NCBI GenBank assembly: GCA_041391965.1
Contig: JAWKMZ010000003.1
Coordinates: forward strand, 248,001-312,000
Source: JAWKMZ01 sp041391965
GTDB lineage: Bacteria > Bacteroidota > Bacteroidia > Flavobacteriales > Flavobacteriaceae
DNA: 64,000 nt
Direction of reading: 5' to 3'
Shown: in pieces, positions 42,831 through 51,707 of the stretch
Position numbering within the stretch: position 1 is the stretch's first letter
How the letters are laid out: every line of letters begins with the position of its first letter
Notes under the pieces: model-generated
Told to the model about the DNA's origin: nothing
What the model saw: the letters and a program-made list of their open reading frames with translations, nothing else
Databases searched by the model: none
Translations under genes and position numbers: made by a program

Positions 42831-44107
42831 TAGATGAGTTCTGATAAGGTTTTGGTTAATGCTTTTCTACTGTATTGTTGCAATCCAATAGGATACGTTG
42901 TTAAACTATTGGTTTTATAAGCTTCAAAATACGCTAAAATTTGCGATTTTAAACGGACTTCATCATCATAATTAAAGTAACTTCCTGTATTTGTGTTATT
43001 AATAATACGCTCTACATCAGACGCCTTTGGTCCAATTGCTAAAATTGGTGTATCAGAAACCATATATTCAAACAATTTACCAGGAATAATTGCTTTGGTG
43101 TCTTCAGAATCAATTTCAATTAACAATAATACTTGTGACTGTTTTTGTTCAATTAATGCTTCATTATGAGATACATACCCTTTTAAGCACGTATATTCTT
43201 TAAGGTTAAAATCAGCAATACTTTCCAAAACATCATTACTAACAACACCAACAAGTTTTAGCTCAAAAGCCGCTTTAAAGTCGGCATTTTCTAAAATCAA
43301 TTCGTTCAAAATTTTCCATAATTGTTTCGGATTGCGTTCTGATAATAACGACCCAATATGCGCTAAAGTAAATTTATCGTCCTTTAAGGGTTTTTCAATC
43401 GAAGTAGTATCATAACCATTTGTAATTACTGTAATAGGTTGCTTGGTTTTTGTTGAAAATTCTTTTTTCGTATTTTCACTCGTCACAATAATTTGATCAG
43501 CAGTTATTAATACATCTTTCTCCAATTGTAAGTGTTTGGCCTTAGATGAAGCTGTAAGTCTCAATTTTTTATGGTAACCAATAGTGGTCCAAGGATCTCT
43601 AAAATCGGCCAACCAAGTCACTCCTAACCTTGCTTTTAATTGTAAGCCTATTAGATGTAAACTGTGTGGAGGTCCTGTGGTAATGATGGTTTCAATCTGT
43701 TCTTTTTGAATATAATCTGATAAAAAGGTTACAGAAGGTTGAATCCAGCGCTTTCGAGCATCTGGAATAAAGAAATTTCCTCTTACAAACAACATGAGTT
43801 TTTGAATAAAAGTTTGCTTCTTTTCTTTAGGAATAACGCCAGAACTAATGATCTTAGAACTTTTTTTGGACACCAAATTTGCAAATCTGTATGGTTCTTT
43901 GATGGGCTGTTTTAAAATAATGAGTTCTTTAGGAATTTCAGCACATAAACTTTCATCAACAATAGGATAATTTGGGTTTTCTGGACAATACACAATAGGC
44001 TGAATGTCATAATCTGGCAAATATGTAACAAACTTCAACCAACGTTGTACACCAGGACCTCCTGCTGGTGGCCAATAATAAGTTATAATGAGTGCTTTTT
44101 TATGCAC
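42830..44107 (-). CDS. Glycosyltransferase, family 4-like (GT-B)
   Basis: 425 residues from the GTG at 44107, the start matching KKALIITYYWPPAGGPGVQRWLKF in the family; the longer frame to 44152 reaches into the YfhO gene. The N-half has the GG loop GGPGVQR; the C-half has the donor-binding region LAHIGSLLSERNP ... KLFEYMVSDTPILAIGP. The GTG overlaps the YfhO stop. It probably adds a sugar to a lipid-linked glycan handed to the flippase. Confidence 0.88.
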   Translation of the reverse strand: MHKKALIITYYWPPAGGPGVQRWLKFVTYLPDYDIQPIVYCPENPNYPIVDESLCAEIPKELIILKQPIKEPYRFANLVSKKSSKIISSGVIPKEKKQTFIQKLMLFVRGNFFIPDARKRWIQPSVTFLSDYIQKEQIETIITTGPPHSLHLIGLQLKARLGVTWLADFRDPWTTIGYHKKLRLTASSKAKHLQLEKDVLITADQIIVTSENTKKEFSTKTKQPITVITNGYDTTSIEKPLKDDKFTLAHIGSLLSERNPKQLWKILNELILENADFKAAFELKLVGVVSNDVLESIADFNLKEYTCLKGYVSHNEALIEQKQSQVLLLIEIDSEDTKAIIPGKLFEYMVSDTPILAIGPKASDVERIINNTNTGSYFNYDDEVRLKSQILAYFEAYKTNSLTTYPIGLQQYSRKALTKTLSELI

Positions 44108-46514
44108 TTTCTTCAGGTTTAGTTTTAAATTGTAAATACAAACCACCAACAATAAGCAATGCTAACAAAATAGAACTTGCCAAAGCAATACTACTTCCTG
44201 TTTGGATGACTTGTGGTTCAAATTTGAATTCAATCGTATGTGTTCCTTTTGGAATTGGCAAACCTCTCAATACATAATCAACTCTATAATGAGGTGTCAA
44301 TTTTCCATCAATATAAGCATTCCAACCTTCGGCATAATAAATTTCAGAAAAAACTGCAAAACCATCATTTTTATTGTTCGACTTATACTTTAAATAATTT
44401 GGCTTATACACTTTAATACTGATAGTTGCTGTTGAATCTGTAATAAATTTTTGATTAGATAACTTTTGAGTCGTAATGGCTTTTATTTTGGTATCTAAAC
44501 TATCTAAAGAGGTCAGTTCTTCATTTGCCGACGCTACTTTTACAAGGTCATTAATAAACCACGCATTTCCATTGGCATCTGCATTCAAATAAGGAAAAAT
44601 TGCGCCTTTATCATCATCAGCAATAATGTATTTGGTGTTCAACATATTGAGTACATTGATGTTGTTTTTTGCCAAATGAAAACTGTTCAACTCCTCAAAA
44701 CGCTCCAATTTTGCTGCACTATAACCACCCAACGAATTATGAAAATAAGAGGCTCGCGCACCTCCTGAAGTAACATCATACACTCTAAAATGTGTTGTGT
44801 CTTTTGCTATTTGTATATCGGCTTTTGTTGGCTGAAAAGGAGTATTGACTTGCAAAGCAGACACAAAATCATCGTTGTTGACATAACGTTTGTCTACACC
44901 AACCAAATCGAATAGTATCAATGCCGCAAATATAACAACGACTGATTTTTCTGATACCTTTTGCTTTAAAAACATAAAAATGGTTCCTGCGGAAAGCAAC
45001 ACTAATAGTAAAGACCTCAACGTGTCTTCTGTAAAAAAGGTCTTTCTATCTGTTTTAACAGCATTTATAAACGCTTGCCCATAATTTTGAATATAATAAC
45101 CATCACTAATGCCTACAAAGCTAAATGACGATTTAAACACCAAAAATAAAATAGCTAAACCACCAGTTATTAAGGCTGAAAGCTTTAAGGCTTTCAATTT
45201 ATCGTCTTTACTTTCAAAATCGTTAAATAAGCGAACCAATCCAAAAATGGCAAGCACAGGAATACACAATTCCAAAATAACTTGAATTGAGCTTACGGCT
45301 CTAAACTTGTTATACATTGGCACATAATCAATAAAAAAATCAGTTAAGAACCCTAAATTTTTTCCATAAGACAATAGTAAAGACAAAAGAGTACCACCAA
45401 CAAGCCACCATTTTAGGCGACCTTTTACCAAAAACAAGGCAAACACGAACAAAAACAATACAACAGCGCCAACATAAGCAGGTGCTTCTACAATTGGCTG
45501 ATTTCCCCAATAGGTCGGTATTTGTTTAGTTTGCTGCAAGGCTTGTACTGGTAAAGCTCCTAAACCTATAAAATAGTTATAAGACGCTGAATCTTTACCA
45601 ACATCTTCATAACCGCCTCCTCCCATAAATCGAGGAATAAACAGATTTAAAGATTCTAAAATGCCGTAGCTGTATTCCGTTATATAATCTTTATCAAGAC
45701 CAGAAGTTGCTACTTTTGGTGTTCCATCAGGATTGATGGTAATTTCACTTTTACCACGTGTACTATGTTTGACATACTCTTGAGTTGCCATGATATTGGT
45801 GGCATTTAACCCAATAGATAAAATCACAGCAACAAGTAGTATTCCAACCGATTTAAAATAATGTGGCAACACTTTTTTTCGGTAAGCATCAATCAAATAC
45901 ACCAATCCTAACACTAAAACTAATAGCATCAAATAATAGGTCATCTGAAAATGATTGGCACTAATTTCTAAAGCCATCGCAACCGAAGTCAATAAAAAAC
46001 CTATAATATATTGTCGTCGGAAAGTGAGCAAAATACCACTCAACACCAAAGGCATGTACGCAATAGCATGCGCTTTACTATTGTGTCCAACACCAAGAAT
46101 AATAATAAGATAGGTAGAAAATCCGAAAGCTAAAGCACCTAAAGCTGCAAGTTTAAAATCAACTTTCAACGTTAGCAAAAGGATGTAAAACCCAATAAAA
46201 TAGAGGAATAAATAATCGGCTGGACGTGGTAAAAAACGTAAAACCGAATCTAATTTTTTGATGTAATTATGCGGATAATGTGCACCCAATTGATAGGTTG
46301 GCATACCACCAAAAGCACTATTGGTCCAATAGGTCTCTTCACCTGTGTCTTTTCTAAATTCATTTTGCTGTTTAGACATGCCAATGTACTGCGCAATATC
46401 ACTTTGAGATATTTGCTTACCACTTAAAACAGGACTAAAATAAGCTAACGAAATGACTACAAAGCCAATAAGAATTAAAAGATGCGGAAGAAACTTCTTT
46501 ATAGATAATTGCAT
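44100..46514 (-). CDS. YfhO-family membrane protein
   Basis: 804 residues. About 12-13 membrane segments, a large soluble loop (about 570-740), then a C-terminal helix. YFSPVLSGKQISQSDIAQYIGMSKQ is the YfhO opening, and WTNSAFGGMPTYQLG is a known motif. These resemble GT-C mannosyltransferase-fold proteins that decorate lipoteichoic acid in Firmicutes; the Bacteroidota role is presumably glycan modification. Same operon as the glycosyltransferase and flippase. Confidence 0.88.
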   Translation of the reverse strand: MQLSIKKFLPHLLILIGFVVISLAYFSPVLSGKQISQSDIAQYIGMSKQQNEFRKDTGEETYWTNSAFGGMPTYQLGAHYPHNYIKKLDSVLRFLPRPADYLFLYFIGFYILLLTLKVDFKLAALGALAFGFSTYLIIILGVGHNSKAHAIAYMPLVLSGILLTFRRQYIIGFLLTSVAMALEISANHFQMTYYLMLLVLVLGLVYLIDAYRKKVLPHYFKSVGILLVAVILSIGLNATNIMATQEYVKHSTRGKSEITINPDGTPKVATSGLDKDYITEYSYGILESLNLFIPRFMGGGGYEDVGKDSASYNYFIGLGALPVQALQQTKQIPTYWGNQPIVEAPAYVGAVVLFLFVFALFLVKGRLKWWLVGGTLLSLLLSYGKNLGFLTDFFIDYVPMYNKFRAVSSIQVILELCIPVLAIFGLVRLFNDFESKDDKLKALKLSALITGGLAILFLVFKSSFSFVGISDGYYIQNYGQAFINAVKTDRKTFFTEDTLRSLLLVLLSAGTIFMFLKQKVSEKSVVVIFAALILFDLVGVDKRYVNNDDFVSALQVNTPFQPTKADIQIAKDTTHFRVYDVTSGGARASYFHNSLGGYSAAKLERFEELNSFHLAKNNINVLNMLNTKYIIADDDKGAIFPYLNADANGNAWFINDLVKVASANEELTSLDSLDTKIKAITTQKLSNQKFITDSTATISIKVYKPNYLKYKSNNKNDGFAVFSEIYYAEGWNAYIDGKLTPHYRVDYVLRGLPIPKGTHTIEFKFEPQVIQTGSSIALASSILLALLIVGGLYLQFKTKPEESA

Positions 46515-46544
46515 GAATTTTTGATATGATTACAAGTTTGAAAA

Positions 46545-46817
46545 TTAATCAATTTCTTCGTAATCTATATATTCACCAACGTTTTTATTTGAAGTTTTAT
46601 TCGTATTTGGTACTTTATCAATAACCGTTTCACCTTCTTTTTCTCTCGATGTATGAGGCTGTTGATAATTTTGAAATTGTGCTCCAAAACGCTCTTGCAC
46701 TTTATTAGTCATATACTTGACCAAATAAGGAGCAAACAATCTGGATAAGATTTTAATACCATACCAAATCAACAAAATAATTAAAATGGTTCTTAAAAAC
46801 CCTGTAAAAGATGCCAT
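46545..46817 (-). CDS. DUF4834 small membrane protein
   Basis: 90 residues from the ATG at 46817 (another ATG lies three codons upstream). One membrane segment (about 5-24, FLRTILIILLIWYGIKILSR), a basic middle (KYMTNKVQERFG) and an acidic end (GEYIDYEEID). This is the DUF4834 pattern. It precedes yfhO by 30 bases on the same strand and may belong to that operon. Confidence 0.8.
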   Translation of the reverse strand: MASFTGFLRTILIILLIWYGIKILSRLFAPYLVKYMTNKVQERFGAQFQNYQQPHTSREKEGETVIDKVPNTNKTSNKNVGEYIDYEEID

Positions 46818-46842
46818 TTGCAACATGAATCTAAATTTTTTT

Positions 46843-46850
46843 CAAAAATA
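46843..46850 (-). promoter_or_regulatory. Promoter -7 element (TATTTTTG) for the DUF4834-YfhO operon
   Basis: The minus strand reads TATTTTTG, 26 bases upstream of the DUF4834 start. The likely promoter for the glycan operon 46817-41373. Confidence 0.45.
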
Positions 46851-46904
46851 CAATTCTTAGCACTTAAAAACAGTTATAAATACTAAAAAAAAATATAAAA
46901 TCTC

Positions 46905-46912
46905 TATATTTG
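46905..46912 (+). promoter_or_regulatory. Promoter -7 element (TATATTTG) for the gene at 46925
   Basis: TATATTTG lies 12 bases before the ATG at 46925 and contains the TTG at 46910 that a longer frame would use as start, so that TTG is promoter sequence. Confidence 0.5.
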
Positions 46913-46924
46913 AACCTAATCTGC

Positions 46925-47905
46925 ATGACAATGAAATCTATCAAAATTTATTTTACAGTGCTACTTTTTGCACTTTCCTACTCAGCTTTTAGCCAATACA
47001 CTGATGTCATAAACTCTAACAGACCAGGTGTATCACAAAGTGCTTTTGCAGTTGGACCTAATGTCATTCAATTAGAGACAGGTCCTTATATTGTCAAAGA
47101 AAAACACACACCATTAAAATATGAGGTTTCAGGTTTTGGAATTGATTTTGCAGCACGCTATGGTTTGCTTTTAGAAGCATTAGAACTAAGTCTTCAAGGT
47201 ACCTATCAACACGATACCTTTACTATCAATAGCTCAGCAATTCCATCAGAAAACACAAGGTCTAACTTTAAAAACTTTACCATTGGAGCCAAATATTTGG
47301 TCTATGATCCTTATAAAAATGCTGAAGAAGACAAACCCAACCTTTACAGCTGGAAAGCCAACCATCAGTTTAAATGGAAAACCTTAATTCCTGCTGTTGC
47401 TGTGTATGCTGGTGCCAATTTTGATACCAAAAATAATCCTTACACAGCACCTGGAGTTGAAGGGTTTAGTCCAAAAATTGCTGTTATTTCTCAAAATAAT
47501 TTTTCAGGCGGTTGGGTTTTTGTGATTAATCTGATAAAAGACCATATTGGTACTGATGATTCCGATTTTCAATACATTTTAACATTGACACATTCATTCA
47601 ATCCAAAATGGGCTGTGTTTGGAGAAGCACAAGGAATTAAAAGTAACTTTTATGCTGATAATTTATTTCGTTTTGGTGCTGGCTATTTATGGTCAAAAGA
47701 TTTTCAGTTAGACACTGCTTTGACTTTCAATACAAAAGATACACCCTCTGTTTTTGGTGTCAATTTTGGAGCCTCATATCGTTTTGATTTTCATAAAGAC
47801 AAAGAAATTGACAATGGTAATTCTGCAAAAGAAGAAGGTAAACGTCAGTCCAGAAGCAAGAAAAACAAAAAAACAATCGATTTTGATGATGATGGCAATT
47901 TATAA
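46925..47905 (+). CDS. Outer-membrane transporter-like protein (MetA-pathway/phenol-degradation porin family)
   Basis: 326 residues from 46925 (ATG at 46931 is also possible). Signal peptide MKSIKIYFTVLLFALSYSAFSQ. The mature part starts INSNRPGVSQSAFAVGPNVIQLETGPYI and is a run of amphipathic beta strands ending in an aromatic barrel strand (SYRFDF) plus a Lys/Arg/Asp-rich tail. This matches the porin family found by its link to phenolic degradation genes. Substrate unknown. The next gene is nine bases downstream. Confidence 0.8.
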   Translation: MTMKSIKIYFTVLLFALSYSAFSQYTDVINSNRPGVSQSAFAVGPNVIQLETGPYIVKEKHTPLKYEVSGFGIDFAARYGLLLEALELSLQGTYQHDTFTINSSAIPSENTRSNFKNFTIGAKYLVYDPYKNAEEDKPNLYSWKANHQFKWKTLIPAVAVYAGANFDTKNNPYTAPGVEGFSPKIAVISQNNFSGGWVFVINLIKDHIGTDDSDFQYILTLTHSFNPKWAVFGEAQGIKSNFYADNLFRFGAGYLWSKDFQLDTALTFNTKDTPSVFGVNFGASYRFDFHKDKEIDNGNSAKEEGKRQSRSKKNKKTIDFDDDGNL

Positions 47906-47914
47906 GTTGAATGT

Positions 47915-49036
47915 ATGATTATAGTTAAAGAAATTCATTCTGCAAAAGACCTAAAGGCCTTTGTAAAGTTTCCTTTTAATTTATATAAAGACTCCAAATA
48001 TTGGGTTCCTCCTATTATTAAACAAGAGTTAGAGACCTTTAACAAAAAGAAAAATCCCATTTTTAATGATGCCGAAGCACGTTTCTTTTTAGCCTATAAA
48101 AACAATGAAATTGTTGGACGTGTGGCAGCAATAATCAATTGGTTGGAAGTAAAAAATCAAAACCAAAAAAAAATGCGTTTTGGTTGGTTTGATGTAATTG
48201 ATGATATAACTGTTACCAAAGCCCTTTTGGAAAAAGTGACTGAAATTGGCAAAGCCAACCATTTAGATTATGTTGAAGGTCCTGTTGGATTTTCAAATTT
48301 GGATAAAGTTGGTGTGATGACTGAAGGTTTTGAGCATTTGGGCAATATGATTACGTGGTATAATTATCCTTATTACGCCAAACATTTTGAATTATTGGGT
48401 TTTAGAGACGAAAAACTTTATTCTGAAAGCCATTTTTCTTTTAAAAATGTTAATCCAGACACTTTTGTCAAAGCCCAAGAGCTCATCAAAAGGCGTTACG
48501 GCCTTAAGGCTTTAAGCTTTACAAAAACTAAAGAGGTAATGCCTTATGCTGACAAAATGTTTGATTTGTTTAATGACTCTTATGCATCTTTATCCTCTTT
48601 TGTAGCAATTACAGATATTCAGAAAGAATATTTCAAGCAAAAATTTATCAGTTTTATAAACCCTGAATATATCAAATTTGTAATAGATAAAGATAAAAAC
48701 TTGGTTGCCTTTGCTATTGTAATGCCTTCATTTTCAAAAGCACTTCAAAAAACGAAAGGTAAATTATTCCCCTTTGGTTTTAGACATATTTTACATGCAA
48801 AAAAACATAGTAAAGATGTTGTTTTTTATTTGATTGGCGTGCATCCCGATTACCAAAACAAAGGTGTTCATGCGGTTATTTTTAATGAATATTACAACAC
48901 ATTCACAGAAAAAAATATCAAGAATTGCATAAGAACTCCAGAATTAGAAGACAATATTGCGATTCATCAAATTTGGAAACATTTTAAATCAGAAGTTTTC
49001 AAACGACGTAAAACCGTTCGGAAGGATATTAGCTAA
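47915..49036 (+). CDS. GNAT-like acetyltransferase-fold protein
   Basis: 373 residues. Two halves. EARFFLAYKNNEIVGRVAAIINWLE in the first and VFYLIGVHPDYQNKGVHAVIFNEYYNTF in the second recall GNAT motif A (the Q/N-K-G-V acetyl-CoA loop). Bacteroidota copies are commonly labelled as a hypothetical or misnamed enzyme. No substrate can be named. Co-transcribed with the outer-membrane protein upstream. Confidence 0.75.
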   Translation: MIIVKEIHSAKDLKAFVKFPFNLYKDSKYWVPPIIKQELETFNKKKNPIFNDAEARFFLAYKNNEIVGRVAAIINWLEVKNQNQKKMRFGWFDVIDDITVTKALLEKVTEIGKANHLDYVEGPVGFSNLDKVGVMTEGFEHLGNMITWYNYPYYAKHFELLGFRDEKLYSESHFSFKNVNPDTFVKAQELIKRRYGLKALSFTKTKEVMPYADKMFDLFNDSYASLSSFVAITDIQKEYFKQKFISFINPEYIKFVIDKDKNLVAFAIVMPSFSKALQKTKGKLFPFGFRHILHAKKHSKDVVFYLIGVHPDYQNKGVHAVIFNEYYNTFTEKNIKNCIRTPELEDNIAIHQIWKHFKSEVFKRRKTVRKDIS

Positions 49037-49111
49037 AAAATCACACATTTTAATTGTGACTGCTTTTGTATTACCTAAAAATCTTTTTACGCTCTTCAAA
49101 ACACATAAAAT

Positions 49112-49155
49112 AAAAAAACCAAACTCCAGAAGTAGTATCGGAATTTGGTTTTTTT
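49112..49155. terminator. Bidirectional terminator between the GNAT-like gene and the SPT-like gene
   Basis: AAAAAAACCAAA / TTTGGTTTTTTT with a 20-base loop that can pair further; it serves both convergent genes. Confidence 0.7.
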
Positions 49156-49179
49156 ATTATTGAAATTTTAATCTTCTAT

Positions 49180-50439
49180 CTATTCACCCATTGCTGCGGT
49201 AACCGCAGCTGATAGGCGTTTATAAGTTCCGTTTTCTAAACGAGTTCTGATGGCATCAAAAGCATCCAACGTTTCATTGACATCCTCTAACGTATGTGTT
49301 GCTGTTGGAATTAAACGTAATAAAATTAAGCCTTTAGGGATCACTGGATATACTACTATTGAACAGAAAATTCCGTGATTTTCACGTAGGTCTTTAACCA
49401 AAGCCATCGCCTCAGGAATACTTCCTTTTAAATAAACAGGAGTTACGCAACTTTGGGTAGTTCCAATATCAAAACCACGCTCTTTTAAACCCGATTGCAA
49501 GGCATTGGTGTTTTCCCAAAGTTTTGCTTTTAGCTCTGGCATGGTTTTAAGCATTTCCAAACGTTTTAGAGCACCAACAACCAATTGCATTTGCAATGAT
49601 TTAGCAAACATTTGAGAACGCAAGTTGTATTTTAAATAATCAATAATTTCTTTATCAGCAGCAATAAAAGCACCTGTACTTGCTAATGATTTGGCAAAGG
49701 TTGCAAAATACACGTCTATATCATCTTGTACTCCTTGCTCTTCACCTGCTCCTGCGCCTGTTTTACCAAGTGTTCCAAAGCCATGAGCATCATCTACTAA
49801 AAAACGGAAATTATATTTTTTCTTAAGTGCAACAATTTCTTTTAATCGTCCTTGTTCGCCGCGCATACCAAATACACCTTCTGAAATTACTAAAATTCCT
49901 CCACCTGTTTGCTCAGCCATTTTAGTGGCTCTTTCAAGGTTTTTTTCTAAACTTTCTACATCATTATGTTTATAAGTAAAACGTTTTCCCATGTGCAAAC
50001 GTACACCATCTATAATACAAGCATGTGCATCTACATCATATACAATAATATCATCTTTACCAACCAAAGCATCAATAGTTGACACCATACCTTGGTAACC
50101 AAAGTTTAGTAAGTAAGCTGCTTCTTTATTGACAAATTTAGCCAATTCTTTTTGCAAGGTTTCATGAAGATTGGTGTGACCAGACATCATACGTGCTCCC
50201 ATTGGATAAGCAGAACCATAATCTATACCAGCTTGCGCATCAACTTTACGTACTTCTGGATGGTTTGCTAAGCCTAAGTAATCATTAATACTCCAAGTCA
50301 CTACATCTTTTCCTTGGAACTTCATTCGGTTTGAGATTTGACCTTCCAGTTTTGGAAACACAAAATAGCCTTCTGCTTGTGAAGCCCATTTACCAAGCGG
50401 TCCTTTATCTTTATATATTCTATCAAATAAATCTTTCAT
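49180..50439 (-). CDS. Alpha-oxoamine synthase, serine palmitoyltransferase-like (possibly cysteate acyltransferase)
   Basis: 419 residues, PLP-dependent condensing enzyme of the SPT/KBL/AONS family. Lys250 in ATFAKS is the PLP lysine; DDAHGFGTLGKTGAGAGEEQGV (Asp216/Asp217, His219) and GYQGMVSTIDAL are Bacteroidota SPT landmarks. SPT condenses serine with an acyl-CoA or acyl-ACP to 3-ketosphinganine. Flavobacteria also use a sister enzyme that condenses cysteate with an acyl group to make capnine and sulfonolipids. The upstream beta-synthase gene makes the cysteate variant plausible. It has its own promoter. Confidence 0.87.
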   Translation of the reverse strand: MKDLFDRIYKDKGPLGKWASQAEGYFVFPKLEGQISNRMKFQGKDVVTWSINDYLGLANHPEVRKVDAQAGIDYGSAYPMGARMMSGHTNLHETLQKELAKFVNKEAAYLLNFGYQGMVSTIDALVGKDDIIVYDVDAHACIIDGVRLHMGKRFTYKHNDVESLEKNLERATKMAEQTGGGILVISEGVFGMRGEQGRLKEIVALKKKYNFRFLVDDAHGFGTLGKTGAGAGEEQGVQDDIDVYFATFAKSLASTGAFIAADKEIIDYLKYNLRSQMFAKSLQMQLVVGALKRLEMLKTMPELKAKLWENTNALQSGLKERGFDIGTTQSCVTPVYLKGSIPEAMALVKDLRENHGIFCSIVVYPVIPKGLILLRLIPTATHTLEDVNETLDAFDAIRTRLENGTYKRLSAAVTAAMGE

Positions 50440-50468
50440 TCAACTTAAATTAGTCTAATTAGTAAGGG

Positions 50469-50476
50469 CAAAATTA
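50469..50476 (-). promoter_or_regulatory. Promoter -7 element (TAATTTTG) for the SPT-like gene
   Basis: The minus strand reads TAATTTTG, 30 bases upstream of the ATG. It lies after the terminator of the beta-synthase gene, so the SPT-like gene is transcribed independently. Confidence 0.5.
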
Positions 50477-50539
50477 AATAAATATCTCATCATAGCATAA
50501 TAAAATTATAAACCGCTGTTTATAACATTTAAGATACAA

Positions 50540-50577
50540 AAAAACCTATTGCTCCAAAAAAAATGCAATAGGCTTTT
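50540..50577 (-). terminator. Rho-independent terminator after the PLP beta-synthase gene
   Basis: On the minus strand GCCTATTGC ... GCAATAGGT followed by a T-run (one A-C mismatch at the stem base), 16 bases after the beta-synthase stop. Confidence 0.8.
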
Positions 50578-50592
50578 TGGTGTGTCAACACG

Positions 50593-51633
50593 CTATTTTA
50601 TATACTGAATAGATGAAACGTTTGCCAATGATTTGCTATCAAAAAAGCCTTGTTCTTCCATCCATTTATCACTGTAAACTTTACTCATGTAACGTGATCC
50701 ATGGTCAGGAAATATAACAACCACTTTATCTGTTGCTTTAAACTCGCCTTCTTCACTTAGTTGTTTTAAGGCTTGCATGGCTGCACCACTTGTATAACCT
50801 ACAAATAATCCTTCTTTTTGTGCAATTTCTCTTGCTGTATGTGCACTTTCTTCGTCAGTTACTTTTATAAACTTGTCTATCAAATCAAAATCTGTTGCAG
50901 TAGGAATTAAGTTTTTGCCTAAACCTTCAATGCGATATGGATAGATTTCTTTTTCATCAAACTCACGTGTTTCATGGTATTTTTTTAATACAGAACCGTA
51001 AGCATCAACTCCAATAATTTTGACATTTGGATTTTGCTCTTTTAAGTATTTTGCAGTCCCTGAAATAGTTCCTCCTGTACCACTACATGCAACTAAATGC
51101 GTGATTTGCCCTTCGGTTTGTTCCCAAATTTCTGGACCTGTAGAATGGTAATGTGCATCAATATTTAACTGATTAAAATACTGATTGATGTATATGGAAC
51201 CTTTAAGTTCTTCATGTAAGCGTTTTGCAACTTGATAATACGATCTTGGATCATCAGCACTTACGTGAGCTGGACAGACATACACCTTTGCTCCCATTGA
51301 TTTAAGCATATCAATCTTATCTGCCGATGATTTTGAACTCACAGCCAAAATGCAATCATAACCTTTGATAATGCTTACCATAGCAACACTAAAACCTGTG
51401 TTACCCGAAGTTGTTTCAATAATGGTATCACCAGGAGTTAATATTCCTTGACGCTCCGCTTGTTCAATAATATGTAGAGCAACTCTGTCTTTTGAGGAGT
51501 GACCTGGATTAAAGGCTTCTACTTTTGCAAAAAAATCACCATTAAAATCCTCAGTCATTTTGTTTAATTTGATAAGAGGTGTGCTACCTATGAGTTGTAA
51601 CACATTATCAAATACCTGAATATTTTTTTTCAT
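50593..51633 (-). CDS. PLP-dependent beta-synthase, cysteine/cystathionine synthase family (candidate cysteate synthase)
   Basis: 346 residues, fold type II. PLP lysine in FNPGHSSKDRV (Lys48), substrate loop TSGNTG (75-80) and phosphate-binding GTGGT (185-189). No CBS pair or haem region. Cystathionine synthase, cysteine synthase and cysteate synthase cannot be told apart by these motifs alone. Next to an SPT-like gene, formation of cysteate from O-phosphoserine and sulfite for sulfonolipid is an attractive reading. It ends in its own terminator. Confidence 0.82.
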   Translation of the reverse strand: MKKNIQVFDNVLQLIGSTPLIKLNKMTEDFNGDFFAKVEAFNPGHSSKDRVALHIIEQAERQGILTPGDTIIETTSGNTGFSVAMVSIIKGYDCILAVSSKSSADKIDMLKSMGAKVYVCPAHVSADDPRSYYQVAKRLHEELKGSIYINQYFNQLNIDAHYHSTGPEIWEQTEGQITHLVACSGTGGTISGTAKYLKEQNPNVKIIGVDAYGSVLKKYHETREFDEKEIYPYRIEGLGKNLIPTATDFDLIDKFIKVTDEESAHTAREIAQKEGLFVGYTSGAAMQALKQLSEEGEFKATDKVVVIFPDHGSRYMSKVYSDKWMEEQGFFDSKSLANVSSIQYIK

Positions 51634-51684
51634 ACATGCTATTTATCCATCTCAATTTACAAAAAAATGTAAACCAAAACCTCG

Positions 51685-51692
51685 CAAAAGTA
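51685..51692 (-). promoter_or_regulatory. Promoter -7 element (TACTTTTG) for the beta-synthase gene
   Basis: The minus strand reads TACTTTTG, 52 bases upstream of the ATG. Confidence 0.45.
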
Positions 51693-51707
51693 CAAGATTT
51701 TTTTGAA

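Noticed and set aside
46910..46924. TTG start for the transporter-like gene
   Set aside because: The TTG is the last part of a TATATTTG promoter; the ATG at 46925 or 46931 begins the signal peptide.
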